Assembly (NCBI RefSeq): GCF_030272615.1
Contig: NC_081410.1
Coordinates: 510,195,442-510,259,441, forward strand
Source: Cryptomeria japonica
Lineage: Eukaryota > Streptophyta > Pinopsida > Cupressales > Cupressaceae
DNA length: 64,000 nucleotides
Reading direction: 5' to 3'
In this document: positions 11,948-23,515 of the stretch, in pieces
Numbering within the stretch: the first letter of the stretch is position 1
Layout: the number at the start of each line of letters is the position of its first letter
Translations under genes and position numbers: made by a program
Notes under the pieces: model-generated
What the model was told of the DNA's origin: nothing
The model's input: the letters and a program-made list of their open reading frames with translations, nothing else
The model's database searches: none

Positions 11948-13392
11948 TGATGGTATGATGAAAGAATAAGGATCCAGTCAACTACTGAGGAGGGGGGGGG
12001 GGTGTGAATCAGTAGATAGAAAACTTGATAGACTTTCATGAAACTTAAAATCAACCTCTCAAGATAAATATTAAACTGACAGGTTTCATCACTAAACTTT
12101 TAAACACAATAATATTGACAAGATTAACCGGTTGACTGTTATAATAGATAACAGTAAAACAACTTACAAAACCTTTTATCTTGATCACTCAAATACTTCA
12201 CTTGACAATAGTTAAAACATGTTTCAATTTGCTGCCGGTTGTCATAATAAATCAAAGTGGATTTAGCAGTTAAGAAATTCAACAATAAACATAACCACAG
12301 AAACATTCACCACTTGACACAATATTTTTGACGTGGAAACCCAAATGGGAAAAACCACAGCGGGGATGAATACCCACAAGTATTCAGAACTCTTCTAAAG
12401 TTCGCCCTATTAGGAGCTTAAGCTTGTTAAAGCTTTACAAAAAGTCCTGTTAAGAATAGATCCTGTTAGGGACCACCCGGTTAAGGGATTGACTATAATG
12501 CCCTATTAAAAGAAATACCCTGTAAGGAGTAACCTCAGTGGAGGATTTAGAATCAAAGCTAATGGATCACCTGGTTAGAGGATTTGAATAAAGAATCTTG
12601 TTAGAGCCTACCTGATTAGGGGATTTAACTGTTGTAATTGTTAGAAAACAACAAGGGTTTGCTGATCTATTTGAATAGCACTACACTTGCTTGTTCAGAT
12701 CCTTTTCATGCTCCTATCTGCCATTATACATACTGCACATACATTATCAAGTTCTCTAACCACTCTCTCACTCTCAACTACACCTTTTCCAACCCATAAA
12801 AAAAACAACTCATCGACCTTATAAACAAATCATTAGGTCGGTAACATATCACAAACCTAAACATCTCATAGAGATTACTAACAAATCAGTTCAAGTTCAA
12901 TGCACATCACTTAAGATATTCTTGACCGCTCCTTGATTACCGCTTCATCGAACTCTGTAACTCATCACATGGTTTTCATTAGATGCAATGAACTTGCTCA
13001 TTCCCAAGATAGGAATTGTTGTCTCTACATGCCAAGAAACATTTAAAACATTCATCAATCAACATGCATATGTGTCATAATCTTTGTCGTTCACCATTGA
13101 TCATAATATTCTTCAACTCCATCGGTTAGGGTTTGGACATCTTCAACAGGTAGGGTTACCGGTTCAACTCTCCAAAACATTAATACCGGTTTCAATACAA
13201 ACTCCTCCTACCGGTTGCATTACCCTTTTCTAGCTCCTTCTACTAGTTTGCAATACAACATATAACATAATAGCATTAGAAGTTGATATACATTATAACA
13301 TAATAACCAGTTTATTGACATCAATGACAACATAACATCTCACTAATGCAATCTTCAAGCAAAATGCCAATAATCTCCAACTTATACCAACA
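11948..13392 (-). repeat. C2 3' LTR
   Basis: This copy of 1,445 bp starts tgatggtatgatg and ends cttataccaaca on plus. It contains a G11-type homopolymer run at about 11991-12001 within the shared U5 motif and the 'gtggaaacccaaatgggaaa' block at about 12334. It is uninterrupted, so it shows what the split 5' LTR should look like across 12790-12812, where G1 entered the other copy. Confidence 0.93.
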
Positions 13393-13406
13393 ATCTCCCT
13401 CTTTGG
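13393..13406 (-). other. C2 polypurine tract
   Basis: The minus strand reads CCAAAGAGGGAGAT immediately before the 3' LTR start TGTTGG, the plus-strand priming site. Confidence 0.8.
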
Positions 13407-13419
13407 TTCAGAAAAAATC

Positions 13420-13740
13420 ATCTTGAATCCTTCCAAAATGTGTTTCATCCAGATAGCGTGAGTACAATTCATATATGCTACAACATACTGAGCTTCAGCA
13501 ATAGACTAAGATATGCACCTCTGCTTCTTGCTAATCCAAGATACAGGCCTTCCTCCAAGAAAGAAATCTCCACCGATTGTGCTTTTTCTATCATCAACAT
13601 TAACTGCCCAATTTGCATCTATATACACCTTCAAATCAAAGTTACCTACATATGGATACCATAAACCATAGTCAATAGTACCTTTCAAATATTTGAATAT
13701 TCTCTTGGTTTCTATCTGGTGTGTTTCTTTCATATTCTTC
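13420..13740 (-). pseudogene. C2 RNase H, C-terminal half missing
   Basis: The minus strand reads IFKYLKGTIDYGLWY, FDLKVYIDANWAVNVDDRKS, FFLGGRPVSWISKKQ, then through one stop SIAEAQYVVAYMNCTHAIWMKHILEGFK. It then passes straight into the polypurine tract. The usual remainder (the CDN...SAI block, KHI and FTKPL) is absent, a loss of roughly 100 codons. A frameshift separates it from RT. Confidence 0.85.
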
Positions 13741-14981
13741 TGAAATCTTGCAACTAGACCAACTGCATGAGCTATATCTAGAGTGCAACTTCCCTATCAT
13801 TGACCTATACTCCTTTTCATCAACAGACTTGGCTTCATCTTCCTTAGACAATTTACAACCTGTAACCATTGGTGTCCAAATTGGTTTACAATCACTCATA
13901 TTAAATGTCTTTAACACCTCTTTCACATACTTGGACCGTGTGATGAAAATACCACTCTTCATCTACTGAATTTGCAAGCCTATGAAAATTTTTATCTCTC
14001 CCACTAGAGACATTTCAAACTCATTTTTTATTTAATTTGCAAATTCATTGCTCATGTCATCTTTTCCTCCAAATATAATATCATCTACAAACACTTCACT
14101 CACCAGTATCTTATCTCCTTCAGATTTGAGATATATGTTGCTATCTTCACTAGTTCTCTGAAACCTATCTTCATCAAGTGTGAATGCAGCCTCTCATACC
14201 ATGCTCTTGGTGCTTTCTTTAAATCATATAGCGCTTTGTGCATTTTAGAAACCATATCTCTATCATCAGACAAAGCATAACCATCAAGTTTCTCAATGTA
14301 CACTTCTTCTTCTAGTATTCCATTCAAAAATGTCGACTTCACATCCATTTGATATACTTTGAAACCCTTATGTGCTGCAAATGCAAGTAAAGTCCTGACA
14401 CCTTCAAGTCTAGCAACTGGTGCAAAAGTCTCACCATAGTCTTCTCCTTCTTCCTGTGCATAACCTTTGCAAACCAATCTAGCCTTGTTTCGAACTACTA
14501 CTCCATCTTCATTTAGCTTATTTCCGAACACCCACTTAGAACCTATCACATTCTTGTTCACCGGTCTAGGTACTAGGGTCCATGTGTTGTTCTTCTCAAT
14601 TTGATCTAGCTCCTCCTCAATAGCCTTGATCCAATGATCATCACCAAATGCTTCCTTATCATTTCTAGGCTCAATAGTGGAGATAATGCAAGAATTCTCT
14701 CTGATTCTTCTTCTGGTTAGCACTCCAACATATTTATATGTAATAATCTGGTCAGGATTATGATTGAGTCTCACATACCTTGGAATAGTATGATCATTAT
14801 CTTTAGGTTCTTCTTCATCATCATCAAATTCTAATGCAACATGTTCCTGTTGGAATGGCACATTAACATTCTCTTTACTAGTTTCAGGTTTCACCAGTTC
14901 TAGTTCCAAAAATAGTTTGCAAGGATCTTCTTCCTTTTTCTCCACACTGGCTTCCCTTGAGACTTCAGGATTCTCATCCAC
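13741..14981 (-). pseudogene. C2 reverse transcriptase
   Basis: The 293-codon frame (14100-14981) has [76 protein letters not shown] and [13 protein letters not shown]. After a frameshift near 14110 the minus strand reads SEVFVDDIIFGGKDD (catalytic FVDD intact), FEMSLVGEIK, GIFITRSKYVKEVLKTFNM and YRSMIGKL. Stops within this part fit Q or W codons. Confidence 0.9.
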
Positions 14982-15940
14982 TCAAACATTATCACTTTCA
15001 ATGATTCTCTGAGTTCAGTTGTTGAAACATTTATAGGCCTTACTCTTGGTGGAGTAACCAAGAAATATGCCTTCATCATTCTTAGCCTCAAACTTGCTGA
15101 CACAGTCAGCTTTCTTAATAAAACATTTACTACCAAATATCTTAAAATAACTGACATTAGGTGATCTACCATACTATTATTCATAAGGAGTCTTGTCCTT
15201 ACCTCTTTTTACCAGTATTTGATTCATAGTGTAGACAATTGTACTGACAACTTCCCTCCAGAAAGCTTTTGCTACACCTCCTTGAATAAACATCATTCTA
15301 CCATCTTCAACAACTGACATATTGTTCCTCTTTATAATACCATTATGTTGTGGTGTACTCGATGCAGAAAGTTGCCTTTTGATGTCATTTGCTTCACAAT
15401 ACCTAGTGAATTCCTTAGAAGTGAATTCACCACCTTGATCCATCCTCAGACACTTTAACTTCATGCCACTTTCCTTTTCTGCTAAGGCCCTGAATGCCTT
15501 GAACTTACCAAAAGATTCTGACTTATCCTTCAAGAATGTGACCCACATCATTATTGAACAATCATCAGTGAAGATCATAAAATATAACCTTGAATGCTTT
15601 TAGTCCTTATGGGTCCATAGAGATCTATATGAACCAGATATAACAAGTGTTCTATAGAGAAGGACTTGCTCTTGAAAGTTGAGGTTGTCATTTTTCCCAA
15701 CTAACATTCCTTACACAAAGCATTTACCAGTTTGTCCAATTGTGACAAACCTCTCATAGATTTGGACTTACTCACTTTAATAATGTTATCAAAATTTATA
15801 TGACAAAATATCCTATGCCAAATCCAACTTTCATCTATCTTATCAATTAAACAACTGCTAACTTTAGGATTAAGGTGAAACAAGTTACCTTTAGTCTGTT
15901 TGTCGATTGCAATCAGTTCACCTTTTCCCCCATAGATTTT
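14982..15940 (-). pseudogene. C2 integrase and GAG-pre-integrase
   Basis: The core (15177-15578) has FTDDCSIMMWVTFL (the usual DDYSR becomes DDCSI), CLRMDQGGEFTSKEF (Asp), TPQHNGIIKRNN (the usual Glu position reads K) and AFWREVVSTIVYTMN. The pre-integrase part (15701-15883) reads WIWHRIFCHINFDNIIKVSK and CKEC. One frameshift lies between 15701 and 15578. The start and end are set by neighbouring domains. Confidence 0.85.
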
Positions 15941-16225
15941 TCACATACCATTCTTAAACTCCAATGGATAACCTTTGTCATTGAGTTGTGCAACACTCAA
16001 AAGATTGTGCTTTAATCCTTCAACCCAGTAGACATCATCTACAATTCTCTTTCCATTAACATAAATAGTTCCCTTACCTTTTACCATGCAGGGTGAGTCA
16101 TTACCGAATCTCACAACTCCTCCATCAAATTTCTTTAGAGAAAGAAATTTGGTTCGGTCACTAGTCATGTGATGTGAACAACCACTATCAATGATCCAAT
16201 CATCAGAACTATCCATGCGAGACAC
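15941..16225 (-). pseudogene. C2 aspartic protease
   Basis: DDWIIDSGCSHHMTSDRTKF carries the intact D-S-G triad. It is followed by GGVVRFGND, GKGTIYVNG, VYWVEGLKHNLLSVAQL and a stop at the end of FKNGM. The frame is continuous with gag upstream. Confidence 0.9.
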
Positions 16226-17239
16226 TAATGCCTTATGATCGGATGTCTCCTCTTTGATGGAAACAAAGACAATGTCTTCATTAGCATCACCCTCAGATTC
16301 CTCATCAGTGATACGACCATCAACAACAATAAGACAATATCTTTTTCCTTTCCCTTTGTACTTCTTAAATTTGTCACACTTATGCTCATTGTCACCATTA
16401 GGAAATTTAGTTGCACTATGTCCAATATTATTACAAGAAAATCATTTCAAAGGTAGTTTACCTTTGTACTTACCAGTACCTCTAGGCAACCGCTTAGCCA
16501 ACAATGCTTCTAGCTTAGTAAGATTGTCTTCATCATCAACATCTCTATTGGATCTAGACACATAATAGTGACTGTCATCTATACTTTTTCTCATAGATGG
16601 ATTAAAAATTCAAGCTCTAAATGCAGACTCAGACTTCTGAGCACAACCATCATAACCATTTTATTCAAAAGCAATAAGCTTACCAATGATGGAATCCAGA
16701 GTTACCTTAGTTTTATCAATTGACTTTAGCTTCTGAATGGCTGCAACTCAGATAGCGTAGACCGGTAGTAGGGTTCTCAACACCTTCCTAATCACTATGG
16801 AACCTTTAACTTTACCATGAGCACTCTTGATCTCACCAACTATCTCTTTTGTCCTCTTACCATACTGGTGGATATTTTCACCTTCAGCCATTTGCATGTC
16901 ATAGAATTTTGCTCTTAGACTCTCTTCTTTGGCAATCTTCACATGCTCATCACCATTGTAGATTTCTTCCAATTTCTTCCATACCTCATAAGCAGTCTCT
17001 ATACCATGGACATCAACATATTCTATATCAAACAAAGGACTGATAATAGCTTCTAGAGCTTGATTGTTTTCTTGTTTCTCTTTCTTCTGATCATCAATCA
17101 TAGTCCCACTGGGTTCAACATATTGAGTAACAACATGTTCCCAGTGTTGACTTCCAAGGCTTCTGATATAAATTTTCATTCTATCACTCCATATCCTATA
17201 GTTTTCTCTATTAAACTTTGGACCTTCCTTCTTCATCAT
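16226..17239 (-). pseudogene. C2 gag
   Basis: The minus strand starts MMKKEGPKFNRENYRIW, a copia gag (UBN2-type) pattern, and continues with MKIYIRSLGSQHW, AYEVWKKLEEIYNGDEHV, GENIHQYGKRTKEIVGEI and KVLRTLLPVYAI. A TGA at 16748 interrupts it. Downstream in the same frame the zinc knuckle is damaged: the first Cys is a stop and the last is Phe (FSCNNIGHSATKF). Other stops are at about 16670, 16610 and 16440. The gene begins about 60 bp from the primer site. Confidence 0.9.
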
Positions 17240-17296
17240 GATCTACAAGATCTTTACCTCAAGTTGTAAGGCTTAGACCTCAGAGGACCTAAAAAT

Positions 17297-17308
17297 GCTC
17301 TGATACCA
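17297..17308 (-). other. C2 primer-binding site (initiator-Met type)
   Basis: The minus strand reads TGGTATCAGAGC two bases after the 5' LTR end at 17311. Confidence 0.92.
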
Positions 17309-17310
17309 AT

Positions 17311-18151
17311 TGATGGTATGATGAAAGAATAAGGATCCAGTCAACTACTGAGGGGGGGCTTGAATCAGTAGACAGAAAACTTGATACACTTTCACCAAAC
17401 TTGATAGACAAATATTAAACTGACTGGTTTCATCACTAAAATTTTAAACACAATAATACTGACAAGATTAACCGGTTGACTATTATAACAGATAACCATA
17501 AAACAACTTACAAAAACTTTTATCTTGATCACTCAAATAGTTAACTTGACAGTAGTTAAAACATGTTTCAGTTTGTTGTCGATTGTCATAACAAATCAAA
17601 GTGGATTTAGCAGTTAAGCAATTCAATAATAAACATAACCACAAAAACATTCACCACTTGACACAATATTTTTGATGTGGAAACCCAAATGGGAAAAACC
17701 ATGGTGGGGATGAATACCCACAAGTATTCAGAACTCTTCTGAAGTTCGCCCTGTTAGGAGCTTAAGCATGTTAAAGCTTTACAAAAAGTTATGTTAAGAA
17801 CAGATCTTGTTAGGGACCACTCGGTTAAGGGATGGACTATAATGCCCTATTAAAAGAAATACCCTGTAAGCAGTACCTCATTGGAGGATTTAGAATCCAA
17901 GCTAATGGATCACCTTGTTAGAGGATTTGAATAAAGAAGCTTGTTAGAGCTTACCCTGTTAGGGGATTTAACTGTTTTAATTGCTAGAAAACAACAGGGG
18001 TTTGCTGATATGTTTGAATAGCACCACACTTTCTTGTTGAAATCCTTTTCATGCTCCTATCTACCATTACACATACTGCAAATACATTATCAGGTTCACA
18101 AAACCACTCTCTCACTCTCAACTATAACTTTTCCAGCCTATAAACAAAACA
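17311..18151 (-). repeat. C2 5' LTR, first piece
   Basis: It matches 11948 to about 12811 of the other LTR, then stops inside 'ataaacaaaaca', where G1 begins. The last five bases, aaaca, are the target duplication repeated at 52358-52362. Confidence 0.93.
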
Positions 18152-21135
18152 TGTAGTACCCCTTCTCGATTGAACTTGTTAGACTTATATTTTACTGCAG
18201 TTGACTTTTTAGTTGATACATTACTGCTATACTTTATTTAGACTTATTCAATGTTATTTCATGTTTTTACTGGATATGCGATGTATGCTTTCTTACAGTA
18301 TTTCAATACTTATGATTAATGTGATTTTTATGGATTATTGTCATGGACTAACACTTTTACCTTACATATTTGATGTGTTATTTATATATTGCGTGTTTGC
18401 AAGTGTATGGGATGAGAGGGGATGATTTTCCTTCACTCACTTCAGTGAGATAGGGAATGTCACGATTCTCCTCCATTGGTGTGTGTGCCATGTCTAATTA
18501 AATATTTGTCTATATGCATGTGTGGTTCGATGATGCAGGACATTGCAAGTACAAGTACCAGTAGGTACGGGGTATCGTCTCCACTTGGCTTCACAGGTCT
18601 TAGCGTGCCTTATTTGTCCGATGGAAGTGGAGGAGATAGTTGTTGACCCTAATTCTTACCCTCAGTTGCACTCATGTGAGTTTTGTTAGTTGGTCATCAG
18701 TTCCGTCTATTCAGCCTTCGAGTTTTGTTCCTTTGACTTTTTCAGTCTTCGTATGGTTTTTTTCGGTTTGCGTGCCCTAGTGAGTTAGATTATTTATTTG
18801 AGTTTATGGCATCACTTCATAGTTGGTATATTTAATTTATGTATTATTATGCCTTTGTGTTATGGACTTAGTTAATTGAATGAAGTAATTAAATTTAAAT
18901 TGATAATTACATTATATTGGAAAAGTGACCATATTTTAATCAAGTAGAAAAAAAAATACTTAATTGCATACTATTGCTTTTAGATTTAAAAAAAATAGAA
19001 ATAGAGTTAAATTATTGTCTTTATCACTTTTTAGGAAAAGTTGATTAAATTCTATTGAGAAAATAAATGATTTAAAAAAAATGAGATTTCCATTTACCTT
19101 TTAAGAGAAATTAGAAAAGTAATTTTTTAATTGAAAATTGTGATTGGATGAGAAAACATTTTCAACCTAAAAGTTTAGGTTGAAATATTTTTCTATTTAT
19201 GCCTGTGAGTTCACGGGAAGAGGGATGGATATTTTTAGAGAAGACAAAGTTTGAAAAGTGTTTGGAAGAAGGATTTGGTTTGGGAATCTGGTTGCAGGGT
19301 TGAATCTCTTCCACAAATTGCTTCTTGGAAAGCTTCACAGGTTGGATAGCCTCTACTTTGTTTTGTTTACTAAAAATTTAAATTTCTTCCCCTTCTTCTT
19401 GTATGTTGTGTGAAAAGTTGGTAAAATGATTGTAGTTATTTTGGAGTAGTTGTTATGAGATCTAATGGAAATCTTAGCCCATTATTGATTAAAAATGCAC
19501 CTCCAATCTCTTTCTGTGGTTATTTCATGTTATATTTTTTTGTTGAAATCAATTCCTCCATTTTTTTATGGATGAAATTGATTTTCTATATATGTTGTAG
19601 TTTTTAAATTGTGAAATTGGGGAAGATATGCTGGTAAAATTTTGCCAAAATTACCCTCTTGTGCTTCCTTAATTATTTTCTTCCTGGAAGTTTCAAAATT
19701 TGGAGGAATTCCGAGTTAAAATTCTTCTTCCTCATTCTTGTTTTGGCCCCAAAATTTAATTGGGGTTTGCCAATCTTTCTAGTTTTCAGCCAATTTGGCT
19801 TTGTGAAGGAAATTGCTTGGGATTTGGAGTTTTTACCAATCTTTGTTTTGTCTCAAAGATTTGAGTTTTCAGAATATTTCTTTACCATAAATTTATTTGT
19901 TGGGTTATAGTTTTTATTTCTTTCTAAAAAAAAATATTTTTCTGTGATTTTATTAGACTTTGTTTTCTCAAAGTGCTAGGAATGAGATTTTACAATCTCT
20001 AATTCAAAAAAAAGTTATTAAAAAAAAAAATTATAAAAAAAAAAATAGAGATTGGAGGGCGGAAGGTAGCAAAGCTACCGTAAGGTGGCAGTGCTACCAT
20101 AAGGTAGCAATGCTGCCTTATGAGTAGCAATGCTAGTGTATGGTAGCAAGACTACCAAAAATAATTAATCCTGCCCTCCCCTGTGTGTGAAGCACTGAGC
20201 AGTGGGTTATGTAGTTTGGTAAAAAAAAAATTATTTTTTTTGTTTAGTAAAAATAAATATATATGTATATGTTTTTATATATGTATATAGTTTTTTTTTA
20301 AATAAATAATAATATAATATTGTTCTAGGATAATTGAAAATAGATTATATTTGTGAAATTTAGTTTTTACGTTTTAATTTATATATATATTTTAATATGA
20401 TATATGTTTATATGGTATATATTCAATGAATATACATTCATATATATATATATAATTCAGAATTTATTTATTTATTTATTGAAAACATATATTTGAGTTT
20501 CTTTTATAAATTAATCATAAATATATGTTAAGGGGGTCATTTTTATTTCTTTAATATGGTTAAATTTTAGGCTTACTAGACAAATGACAACTTTGTATTT
20601 CCTTTATCAACATAGTTGTATTTTCTCTAATTCTTGAATATCGATATTTACAAATATTTAATGCTTTTGGCTATTTTAAAAAGATTGCTTGTATTAGGAT
20701 CTTTAGTATAAATGGTAGTTTTGGTAAAAGCTTATTTACGTTGCAATTTTAGTTTTGAGTTGTCATCATGTCGTAATAGTTGTTTTACCCTATTGGTCAG
20801 GTGTAGTTGTGTAACCTTGTTGATGTGAACCGTTGTGTGTTATGTTCCAATGGTCAATCCTAGGTTATTGATATGTGTACCCTTCACCTGTATTTTGTTA
20901 GGATTATATATGGTTGTCAGTTTTGCCATAGGGTTCTCGTAGAGAAACCATACTTATTAGTGTCCTATGAGAGAGTGGCAGGATAACCCCTCGAAAGTCA
21001 GATAATAAGTAGTAATCTAATAATTGATTAGGGGGTGGGTAGTTGTAATGCTAATTAAGATATTATACCCCACACATGGTTGAGTGCTCGTATAGGCTCA
21101 AGATGTAGTGGGAAGGCCTGGAATGGCAAACTTAC
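18152..21135 (+). repeat. G1 5' LTR, piece 1
   Basis: It matches 48554 to about 51466 of the 3' LTR and starts TGTAGTACCCC. It holds a 19-bp-period array (20065-20156) that is collapsed in the 3' LTR, and lacks about 35 bases near 20975 that the 3' LTR has ('ctttcgaccaggggccacac'). It ends in cttac, the target repeat of T. A short plus reading frame at 18213 is not conserved in any recognisable way. Confidence 0.92.
20065..20156. repeat. Five micro-hairpins with about 19-bp period
   Basis: Units start at 20065, 20084, 20103, about 20123 and 20142. Each is a short inverted repeat of the form GGTAGC-NNN-GCTACC with small variations, separated by 4-6 AT-rich bases. The partner LTR at about 50461 has only 'acagtagcttg' at this place. 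Confidence 0.85.
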
Positions 21136-22236
21136 TGTAGACACTTAAAAATAATTATTTTAATTATTTTTTAATTCCTCACATAATTAATTAATTAATT
21201 AATTAATTAATTATGTTAATTAAAATTCTTCTCAATATTAATTAAATATAATTAATATTGTCACTATAGCATATGATTGATTTATTTAATAAATCAATCC
21301 CTTTCTTTATTCTTCTAAAAAATCAAATCCTCACAAATCTTCCTCTTAGTTAATTAATTTCAATTAATTAGTTAGCCTACATGATTCCTACAAATCATCT
21401 TCTTAATTCATCATTAACCTAATAAATTCTTCTAGAAACTCCCTAAACTCACTTAACATTATTCTTTTAGTCAAATTCTCCTACAAATATAAATCCCACC
21501 AAACATTTCCTCTAATTCCCCTCCTAATGAGTCATTAATGGCTAATCATCATGATTAGCCACAAAGTCAACTCTTTGTCCTTTCATCCAGCCACTAGCTT
21601 TAAATGCTCTTTTTCTAGATGAATGTAAGATTTTCGAAATCTCACATTCCTCTAGGCATTTCCCTCTCCCAAGGAATTTTTAATTCCTTTTTATTCTTCT
21701 AATCCCCATAATATCTATTTTTGGAGAATTTTTAATTCCTCCAATGCATCTTGTAGAGTGTGGAGATACGAAATGCCTTTAAGGCATATTTCTTGGTCTC
21801 CACACCCTCTCTTGGACTTTGTGTGACCTCACAAGTAAATCTTAGCCCTTCATCTCAAATTCATCCTAGTCATCCATTTTCCTCTCCTCTTCTTATAAAA
21901 TAGGGTTCCATCCCTTCATTCAAAACATCTTGAAATTCAGTAAGCTTATGCTGCCCTTTTGAACCCAGGAAATCATCTTGGCAACTTGATCAACTCATCC
22001 TAATCATTCATCCTTATCATTTGTGCACAATATTGGAGAGCCATCCACATCCAGCAATTAAAGGAGCACATCAAGTGGAGCATTGTCAAGGGGCATCTTC
22101 ATTTTATCAAGCTCAATCCGAAGGAGAAGGTAAAATAGCAAGGTGAAATGATCTTTTTATGATATTTAAGCATTCTGCATGTTTATTTAGTTATGTTTTG
22201 ATCAGTTTACCTTTCAAATCTATTTTTTGCTCTTCA
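21136..22236 (+). repeat. T 5' LTR
   Basis: Near its start is a (TTAA)n-like run, one unit pair longer than in the 3' copy. A TATA box TATAAAAT is at 21894-21901, followed by the probable transcript start region. It ends tcttca before the primer site. Confidence 0.95.
21894..21901 (+). promoter_or_regulatory. TATA box, T 5' LTR
   Basis: TATAAAAT in a pyrimidine-rich context is conserved in the 3' LTR at 33870-33877. Confidence 0.6.
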
Positions 22237-22239
22237 TTT

Positions 22240-22257
22240 TGGCACGCCCGGTGGGAC
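22240..22257 (+). other. T primer-binding site, not initiator-Met
   Basis: TGGCACGCCCGGTGGGAC starts three bases after the LTR. Its TGG start fits the CCA end of a tRNA, but I cannot assign the tRNA with certainty. It differs from the initiator-Met site used by all the other elements here. Confidence 0.75.
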
Positions 22258-22946
22258 TCACGTCCCTAAGAACTAATGTTATTGTTTTTTTTTAAGGTTT
22301 TTGTGAGTTGTGAGATGCAAATTCCAGAATAGCGTGACTGCAAAAAAAATAAAATAAAATAAAAAAACATATATCTTTTTCGCAGGTTCCAGAATCGTGG
22401 CTCTGCATTTCTTTGCGATAGCTCCTCCTTATTCTGTTCTGTTTTTTTCTTTTTTTTTTTCTGTTTCTATTGCAGCACGACAACTCTGTTATCTGATTTG
22501 TTATTTGATTTGTTGTCTATTTTGTTTTAGTATAATCTGTACGAAAGTAGGAGAGTATGCTCGTGTCTATATAGACAATCGAAAATCCAAACTTTTCACT
22601 TTTCTATTTTGTTTAGCACGACTGTATGCTCTGACTGCAAGAAAGTGTGAAAATAGGAGAGTATGCTCTTATCTATCTAGACAATCATAAATCCGGACCT
22701 TTGACACTTTTCTATCTGTGTAGTGCTACTGTCTGCTTGTTAATCTATCTAAAAATTTTAGGCGCTAACTATAGTCTGCATTTAATTTATTTATTTCCTG
22801 TTATCTGCTCTATTTAAATATAATCTGTCCACCCGCAGGAAAGTGTGAAAGTAGGAGAGTATACTCTTGTCTATCTAGACAATCAGAAATCCGGACCTTT
22901 GACATTTTTAGTTTATTCTGTTTAGTGCGACAATTTGCTCTATTAA

Positions 22947-23110
22947 ATCTAGGGTTTCTGTCTGCTCTGTTAAATTTAGGGTTTCTGTTTTGTTAAATCT
23001 AGGGTTTCTGTCTGCTCTGTTAAATCTAGGGTTTCTATTTTGTTAAATTTAGGGTTTCTATTTTGTTAAATTTAGGGTTTTTGTTCCATTAAATCTAGGG
23101 TTTAAAATAA
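22947..23110 (+). repeat. Telo-box-like cluster in T leader
   Basis: Seven copies of 'tagggttt' occur, each preceded by 'ttaaat' and spaced about 20-27 bp apart. The linkers are 'ctgtctgctctg' or 'ctattttg'. One more copy lies at about 23287. The core equals the plant telomere unit joined end to end (TTTAGGGTTT), but it is not a head-to-tail telomere array. Confidence 0.8.
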
Positions 23111-23515
23111 ATAAATAAATTAATTAATTTTTTTCTGTTTTTTCGCCATATCTTCTTTATCTTGACTCCATTTCCCTTCAAACTTCACCATATTCTCTAC
23201 ATTTCCATTTCCCACATTTTCTTCCTTGGAGGCCTTATCTCAAAAAACCACTTTTTGAAGCCCAAAATCCCATATTTCTCTATTTTTAGGGTTTGCCATA
23301 ACTTCTTCCCTTTTCATCCAATCACCTCCAAATTTTTCCCATATTATCCATCTTCAACTTTTACTTCTTTGTCCCTCTTGGACAAATTTTCCCATTCCTT
23401 CATCTCTCCTCCAAAATCCCCATTTTTTGGCTTGCATATCCCTTAGAAAGTGGTAAAAACCTAGTCATCAAGTTTTCTTCTAAACCATCACTACCATACC
23501 TTCTTCATCAATCAT

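Noticed and set aside
11020-12054. Minus-strand frames within C1 and C2 LTRs
   Set aside because: They overlap LTR promoter and U5 sequence and differ between the two copies of each LTR.
18213-19910. Short plus-strand frames in the G1 LTR
   Set aside because: They lie in LTR sequence, are hydrophobic by base composition and have no family pattern.
22947-23110. Interstitial telomere
   Set aside because: The agggttt cores are separated by 12-20 bp linkers and are not a head-to-tail TTTAGGG array.
22397-23446. Two hydrophobic frames in the T leader that could be an extra ORF as in some Tat elements
   Set aside because: Composition follows pyrimidine-rich DNA, there is no recognisable motif, and telo-box and block repeats run through the region.
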